A DNA stretch of 40,547 nt from Porphyromonadaceae bacterium. GTDB lineage: Bacteria; Bacteroidota; Bacteroidia; Bacteroidales; Porphyromonadaceae. Location: the NCBI GenBank assembly GCA_030528445.1, contig JAUMYV010000010.1, positions 1 to 40,547 on the forward strand. The letters are read 5' to 3'. Under the pieces are notes generated by a model. The model saw only the letters and a program-made list of their open reading frames with translations. It was not told the origin of the DNA and ran no database searches. Made by a program: the position numbers and the translations under genes. Below are positions 36,244 to 40,547 of this stretch, piece after piece; the stretch's first letter is position 1, and each line of letters begins with the position of its first letter.

Positions 36244-37497
36244 ATGATTGCGTTCCCATTGTTTATCGCTCGCAGGATGTCTCGTGGGCATCGTCACTTG
36301 CAGGGCGAGCCCTCTACCTCACCCCTACTGCGCCTAAGCACCGTTGGGGTGGCACTTAGCTTGGGAGTAATGCTGATCTCTGTGGCAATTATCCTTGGGT
36401 TTAAGCGTCAGGTCAGCTCCTTTGCCTACGGGCAGACGGGGCATATCAGCCTATATGCCTGGGGTGGAGATTGGCTTGGCACCAGCCAGCACTTTCGTCT
36501 AGGGCAGGGCTTACGCAGCTTCTTCGAGCAGCGACCCGACGTTAGGCAGGTCTATCCGCTACTGCAAAAGACGGCTCTGCTCAAAACCGAAGACAACTAC
36601 GAGGGGCTGATGATCTATGGCGTAGACTCGGCTTTCTCCCATCCGTACTTCTCTGGCCGTATGACCTCTGGTGCATGGCCTACATTCTCTACTCTCGATA
36701 CCGTCAGTAACCCAATTGTGCTGCCTAGCAGGCTCACCGAGCGGATGAAGTGCAACGTTGGGGATAAGCTACGTCTATACTTCTGGGGCGACCAAATACG
36801 CGTTCGCGCCTATCAGCTAGTGGGGATCTACGAGTCTTCGGGACTGGACAAACTGCCTGCGATTACCTCGGGGAGTAGTCTAAGGCGTCTAGATAAGCTA
36901 GACAAAGACGAATATAGTCGGCTGATGATTATGCTCAACGATAGCAAGCAGGCAGGCGATGCCATGGCTAGCCTGACCGAGGAACTAGGACGAAATGCTT
37001 CGCTACTGCAAGGACAAGCCCTAGGGGTAAACAGTGCGGAGGAGCTGATGCCAGACCTCTTCAACTGGCTCTCGCTGCTCGACTCCAACGTCTACCTATT
37101 GCTCTCGCTGATGATTCTCGTCGGGGGCTTCACCATGATCACAGGGCTCATCATCATCGTGCTAGACAAAACACGTCAGATAGGCCTGCTCAAGGCACTT
37201 GGTGCCAACAATAGACAGATCAGAGTGGTCTTTACCCTGATGTCTCTGAGGCTCATGCTCCGCTCATTACTCTGGGGCAATCTACTTGCTGGTACTTTTT
37301 GCGCCCTCCAAGCGATCTTCGCCCCGATTAAGCTAGATCCACGCAACTACTTTATGGATGCCGTACCCATAGTTTTTGAGCCTGATCTCTGGCTCGGCGT
37401 CAATGTGGGCACTGCTCTACTTATCTTGCTGATGCTCCTTGTACCTACCAAAATTATTTCGAGTATCAGTCCTGCCTCGGTGATGCGCTTTGACTAA
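36244..37497 (+). CDS. ABC transporter permease, LolC/LolE-type (FtsX family)
   Basis: A 417-residue inner-membrane protein with the MacB/LolE layout: one membrane segment (about 33-52) after IARRMSRGHRHL, a large periplasmic domain (about 55-275), then three membrane segments (about 282-305, 330-352, 380-400) forming the FtsX domain with LDKTRQIGLLKALGANNRQI. The LolCDE complex extracts lipoproteins from the inner membrane for delivery to the outer membrane. No ATP-binding subunit is beside it, so the partner must be elsewhere; other FtsX-type roles remain possible. It starts after a stem-loop and ends just before the Lrp-type regulator. Confidence 0.88.
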   Translation: MIAFPLFIARRMSRGHRHLQGEPSTSPLLRLSTVGVALSLGVMLISVAIILGFKRQVSSFAYGQTGHISLYAWGGDWLGTSQHFRLGQGLRSFFEQRPDVRQVYPLLQKTALLKTEDNYEGLMIYGVDSAFSHPYFSGRMTSGAWPTFSTLDTVSNPIVLPSRLTERMKCNVGDKLRLYFWGDQIRVRAYQLVGIYESSGLDKLPAITSGSSLRRLDKLDKDEYSRLMIMLNDSKQAGDAMASLTEELGRNASLLQGQALGVNSAEELMPDLFNWLSLLDSNVYLLLSLMILVGGFTMITGLIIIVLDKTRQIGLLKALGANNRQIRVVFTLMSLRLMLRSLLWGNLLAGTFCALQAIFAPIKLDPRNYFMDAVPIVFEPDLWLGVNVGTALLILLMLLVPTKIISSISPASVMRFD

Positions 37498-37536
37498 CTT
37501 TAGGCGCACCAATCTATTAGGCAAAGGACATACATA

Positions 37537-37563
37537 CTCCCCAATAAGCTTGATCTAGGGGAG
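37537..37563 (+). terminator. Weak hairpin after the LolE-type gene
   Basis: CTCCCC (37537-37542) pairs with GGGGAG (37558-37563) with a 15-base loop. A T-rich stretch (TGTGTTTTTG) follows after about 13 bases. Partial terminator at best. Confidence 0.3.
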
Positions 37564-37618
37564 CGAGTAAATGTGTGTTTTTGTCGTTTTTGAGGACTGG
37601 CAATAAAAAATATTGCAC

Positions 37619-37626
37619 TAACTTTG
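37619..37626 (+). promoter_or_regulatory. Putative -7 promoter box of the Lrp-xseA pair
   Basis: TAACTTTG is an exact TAnnTTTG match, 26 bases before the ATG at 37653. The reading frame is open upstream to 37575, but a start there would precede the promoter, so 37653 is preferred. The TTTTTG further upstream is too far away (26 bases) to be a normal -33 box. Confidence 0.55.
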
Positions 37627-37652
37627 CCTTTGGGAATCTTAATATTGTCATA

Positions 37653-38123
37653 ATGATGGAAAAGTTGAATAAGTTGGATCTTCAAATCCTGCGCATCGTA
37701 TCCCGCAATGCTCGTATGTCGATCAAAGACATTGCAGAGGAGTGCGGTTCGTCTCGCTCGGCTGTCAATCAGCGTCTGCAGCGCTTGATGGCTTCGGGCG
37801 TGGTCAAGGATCCGGGTTATGCAGTCAATCCTAGAGCTATCGGATACAATACCTGTACCTATGTCGGCATACGCCTGGAGCGAGGCTCTCTCTACAAGGA
37901 CGTCGTCCCCCTCTTGCAGGAGATTGAGGAGATTGTAGAGTGTCACTACACCACGGGGCAGTACTCCATCCTTGTGAAGCTATACGCCCTAGACAACAGA
38001 GATTTGATGCGCATCCTCAATGGTATTATCCAAGAGATTCCTGGCGTTACAGGGACAGAAACACTGATCTCTCTAGATCTTAGCTTCGAGCGTAGCATTA
38101 ACATCCCCAAGGCTATCGACTAA
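37653..38123 (+). CDS. Lrp/AsnC family transcriptional regulator
   Basis: A 156-residue DNA-binding protein: an N-terminal winged helix-turn-helix (about 3-60; KLDLQILRIVSRNARMSIKDIAEECGSSRSAVNQRLQRL) followed by the RAM/AsnC ligand-binding and oligomerisation domain (about 65-145). These regulators usually sense amino acids and form octamers. Two ATGs in a row open the frame (37653, 37656). The xseA ATG directly follows the stop codon with no gap, so the two are certainly cotranscribed and possibly coupled, an unusual partnership since nothing links amino-acid sensing and exonuclease VII directly. Confidence 0.93.
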   Translation: MMEKLNKLDLQILRIVSRNARMSIKDIAEECGSSRSAVNQRLQRLMASGVVKDPGYAVNPRAIGYNTCTYVGIRLERGSLYKDVVPLLQEIEEIVECHYTTGQYSILVKLYALDNRDLMRILNGIIQEIPGVTGTETLISLDLSFERSINIPKAID

Positions 38124-39530
38124 ATGTCTACGGCTACTGGCTACAGCCTAAGCCAGCTCCTAGGTTCTGTTCGTAGATGCCTAGAGGCTGGCTTTGTCGC
38201 AAGGTACTGGGTACGTGCCGAGACGAGCGACCTGCGATGTTCGGGTGCGGCAGGCCATTGCTATCTCGAGCTTCTAGAGAAAGGGGATCGAGGTGCTGTC
38301 ATTGCACGCGTCAAGGCGAATATCTGGGCAGGATGCTACGACAATATAGCCAAACGATTCGCCCAAGCTGGCCTCTCCCCTATATCCTCGGGAGTTATGA
38401 TTTTGGCTCTGGTGCAAGTTAGCTTTCATGAGCAATTTGGGCTTAGCCTAATCATCCACGACATCGACCCTAGCTACTCGCTTGGAGAGATTGCGCGCTT
38501 GCGCATGCAGACCATCGCTCGGCTCAAAAAAGATGGGATATTTACCGCCAACAAAGAGCTTCGTCTACCACATCCGCTCCAACGCTTGGCCATCATCTCC
38601 TCTCCCTCTGCAGCAGGGTATGGCGACTTCATGAATCACCTTAGGGAGAATAAGCACGGGGTAGTAACCTACACCGCCCTATTCCCAGCCCAGATGCAGG
38701 GAGAGCAGACCACCGACAGCGTCATCGCAGCCCTAGAGCGCATCTTGGAGTATCAGGATTTATTCGATGCCGTCGTAATCATCAGAGGAGGCGGAGCCGT
38801 CAGTGATTTGAGGGCATTTGACTGCTACGGGCTGTGTACCGTCTGCGCTCAGTACCCACTACCGATTATTGCTGGCATTGGGCACGACCGCGACGAGACA
38901 GTACTGGACCTCGTTGCCCACACGAGCCAGAAGACGCCGACAGCAGTGGCCGACTTCATTGTCTGTAGACTAGTCGAGGAGCTAGAAGAGGTCAAGATGC
39001 TTACCCTAAGGCTACGCCAAGGTTTATCCGTACTCTCGGTCGGCCGACATCATTGGTTGAGCGCGATTCTTGGCAGATTGCCCTCTGCCGCAGGGCAAGC
39101 ACTGGAGCAGGCGCATAGACGTCAGGTGGAGCGACGCAGTAGACTTAGCCACGTCAGTCGCTTGTTGCTCCATCGCCACAGCCAGACTCTAGCACAGAAC
39201 ACTCGTCTCCTCCCGTACCTAACGCGCAACTACCTACAGATGCGTAGGCTCGCTCTCGGGCAGATTGGACAGCGTATGGTCTCCCCGCTTAGAGCCCATC
39301 AAGCTCGGTGGGGGAGTAAACTCGAACAATATGATCAAGCTCTCCGACTAGCCCATCCCGACAACATCCTCAAAAGAGGCTTTGCTGTGGTAGAGCGTTC
39401 GGGGACTATCGTTACAGAGGCTTCGTTGCTCGCCGAGGGAGATTGCCTACGCATCAGACTGGGCTCTAGTGCTGTAGAGAGTGTAGTGTCTAAGGTCGTG
39501 AGTAGGGAGCAACCAATATCCCAAGAATAA
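38124..39530 (+). CDS. xseA: Exodeoxyribonuclease VII large subunit
   Basis: A 468-residue protein that with XseB trims single-stranded DNA in both directions. Seen: an N-terminal OB-fold (YSLSQLLGSVRRCLEAGF, YWVRAETSDLR), the LRLPHPLQRLAIISSPSAAGYGDF segment, IIRGGGAVSDLRAFD and AGIGHDRDETVLDLVAHTSQKTPTAVADF, the conserved catalytic core, then a coiled-coil region (about 290-430) and a short beta end with LKRGFAVV. It is full length. No xseB frame follows before oxyR (109-base gap), so the small subunit must be encoded elsewhere. Confidence 0.95.
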   Translation: MSTATGYSLSQLLGSVRRCLEAGFVARYWVRAETSDLRCSGAAGHCYLELLEKGDRGAVIARVKANIWAGCYDNIAKRFAQAGLSPISSGVMILALVQVSFHEQFGLSLIIHDIDPSYSLGEIARLRMQTIARLKKDGIFTANKELRLPHPLQRLAIISSPSAAGYGDFMNHLRENKHGVVTYTALFPAQMQGEQTTDSVIAALERILEYQDLFDAVVIIRGGGAVSDLRAFDCYGLCTVCAQYPLPIIAGIGHDRDETVLDLVAHTSQKTPTAVADFIVCRLVEELEEVKMLTLRLRQGLSVLSVGRHHWLSAILGRLPSAAGQALEQAHRRQVERRSRLSHVSRLLLHRHSQTLAQNTRLLPYLTRNYLQMRRLALGQIGQRMVSPLRAHQARWGSKLEQYDQALRLAHPDNILKRGFAVVERSGTIVTEASLLAEGDCLRIRLGSSAVESVVSKVVSREQPISQE

Positions 39531-39577
39531 TCAGATCTACACCCAAGAGCGTGATGCGCGGCTCGTGCCAAATATCT

Positions 39578-39585
39578 TATCTTTG
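39578..39585 (+). promoter_or_regulatory. Putative -7 promoter box of oxyR
   Basis: TATCTTTG is an exact TAnnTTTG match, 54 bases before the ATG, giving a leader of about 45-50 bases. No clear -33 box is seen. Confidence 0.5.
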
Positions 39586-39639
39586 CAAGGAATAAATACC
39601 TTCGGATAGGGAAGTTAATTTTGAAGAAATAAGCAGACT

Positions 39640-40547
39640 ATGAACCTACAGCAGCTCGAGTACATTATTGCTCTCAATAAATTTCGTCATTTCGGCAAGG
39701 CTGCCGACCACTGCAATGTATCTCAGCCTACGCTCAGTACGATGATACAGAAGCTAGAGGATGAGCTAGGGGTTCGGCTGTTTGATCGCAACCACCAGCC
39801 CATCAAACCTACGGCTATCGGCCTAAAGGTGCTTGAGCAAGCCGCTATTATTCTCAGACAGACTTCTGTGCTGGGTGAGATCATCAAAGACGAGGAGGAT
39901 AGTCTAGGCGGGAGCATTACATTGGCCGTTTTGCCAACTATAGCGCCCTATCTACTCCCTCGCATCGTCCCTGTGCTAGATCAGGAGCTACCAGACCTCA
40001 AGATTACTTTCGTTGAGCTCATGACGAGTGAATGCCTTGAGCAGCTAGGTAGCGGTCAGATTGATTTAGCTATTATGGCCACTCAGGTTGATCAAGATGA
40101 CTTGATTTCTGATCCACTTTACTACGAGGAGTTCTTTGGCTATGTTTCGCGTAGCGAAGGTCAGTATCAAGACAAGAGCATCCGTAGCAGCGAAGTAGAT
40201 GCCAATCGTCTGTGGTTGCTCGACGAGGGGCATTGCTTTAGAGATCAGCTAATGCGCTTCTGCCAGCTTCGTCGCAATGGCTCCTACAAGAATCGATACG
40301 TTCGTGGTAGCCTGACAACCTTCATGCACATGGTGGAGCAGGGCAATGGTATGACATTCATCCCAGAGCTAAGCCTAGATACAATCAATCCAGAATACCG
40401 AGACCTCGTCAAGCCCTTCGCTATTCCTCGTCCAACCCGTTTGGTCAATCTGACCGTTCGTAGAGACTTCGCTCGAATGAACCTCAGAGATGCGATCGCT
40501 TCAATCATCAGAGAAGTAGTTCCTCGTAGTATGCATAAGCTACAACC
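39640..40547 (+). CDS. oxyR: LysR-type peroxide-responsive regulator OxyR (3' end cut by window)
   Basis: The frame runs from ATG at 39640 through the end of the window, 302 codons visible, so only a few residues should be missing. N-terminal winged helix-turn-helix (about 1-60; EYIIALNKFRHFGKAADHCNVSQPTLSTMIQKLE), then the two-lobed sensor domain. EGHCFRDQLMRFC places cysteines at residues 199 and 208, the same positions as the redox pair of E. coli OxyR, so peroxide sensing by a reversible disulfide is well supported. OxyR controls catalase, Dps, AhpCF and similar oxidative-stress genes; none is in the window. It is preceded by its own promoter-like box. Confidence 0.94.
   Translation, partial: MNLQQLEYIIALNKFRHFGKAADHCNVSQPTLSTMIQKLEDELGVRLFDRNHQPIKPTAIGLKVLEQAAIILRQTSVLGEIIKDEEDSLGGSITLAVLPTIAPYLLPRIVPVLDQELPDLKITFVELMTSECLEQLGSGQIDLAIMATQVDQDDLISDPLYYEEFFGYVSRSEGQYQDKSIRSSEVDANRLWLLDEGHCFRDQLMRFCQLRRNGSYKNRYVRGSLTTFMHMVEQGNGMTFIPELSLDTINPEYRDLVKPFAIPRPTRLVNLTVRRDFARMNLRDAIASIIREVVPRSMHKLQ

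Noticed and set aside
37575..37652. Longer N-terminus for the Lrp/AsnC regulator
   Set aside because: The extra 26 codons include the likely -7 promoter box and give an atypical N-terminus; the double ATG at 37653/37656 fits the family start.

Overview
The window reads as chromosomal core DNA from a Bacteroidota bacterium, most likely Porphyromonas or a close relative. Evidence seen directly: many genes are preceded by the Bacteroidota -7 promoter box TAnnTTTG (e.g. TAACTTTG, TACCTTTG, TATCTTTG); there is a large surface protein with a C-terminal domain like those of type IX secretion cargo; several envelope lipoproteins have clear lipoboxes; and there is a TonB receptor paired with a surface beta-propeller lipoprotein. 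Species cannot be fixed from the sequence alone. No rRNA, tRNA, CRISPR array, prophage or intact insertion sequence was seen.

Layout. 1-4200: a GH130 glycoside phosphorylase-like gene converges, across a strong bidirectional hairpin terminator, on a large lipoprotein of unknown function that is preceded by a 40-residue peptide gene and its own promoter. 4200-6600: a coiled-coil protein, ZapA, a probable 6S RNA and RNase Y. 6629-10517: SulP anion transporter, DusB-type tRNA dihydrouridine synthase and a thioredoxin-fold lipoprotein without active-site cysteines. 10940-14323: thrS-infC-rpmI-rplT. 14400-18997 (minus strand): asd, panC, a GHL10 (DUF187) lipoprotein and hemW, tightly packed. 19166-22351 (minus): a 1061-residue beta-helix plus leucine-rich-repeat protein. 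23202-27132: SPOR lipoprotein, murB, a metallo-beta-lactamase-fold/LipB fusion, and a DUF2721 membrane protein with a charged tail. 27452-31577: TonB receptor and BtuG-like lipoprotein. 31751-36145: ksgA (minus), a flippase-like membrane protein, pepD and fabD. 36244-end: LolE-type ABC permease, Lrp/AsnC regulator, xseA and oxyR (cut by the window end).

Functional themes are translation and RNA metabolism (thrS, infC, rpmI, rplT, dusB, ksgA, rny, 6S RNA), envelope building and maintenance (murB, asd, SPOR and GHL10 lipoproteins, fabD, LolE-like permease), cofactors (panC, lipB, hemW), and surface capture or uptake (TonB/BtuG-like pair, SulP).

The least expected items are: a pair of about 150-175 bp dispersed intergenic repeats in opposite orientation (upstream of thrS and overlapping the 3' end of ksgA); a separate 138 bp element with near-perfect inverted ends before the TonB operon; the PhnP-like/LipB fusion; the short peptide upstream of the orphan lipoprotein; and the cysteine-free thioredoxin-fold lipoprotein.
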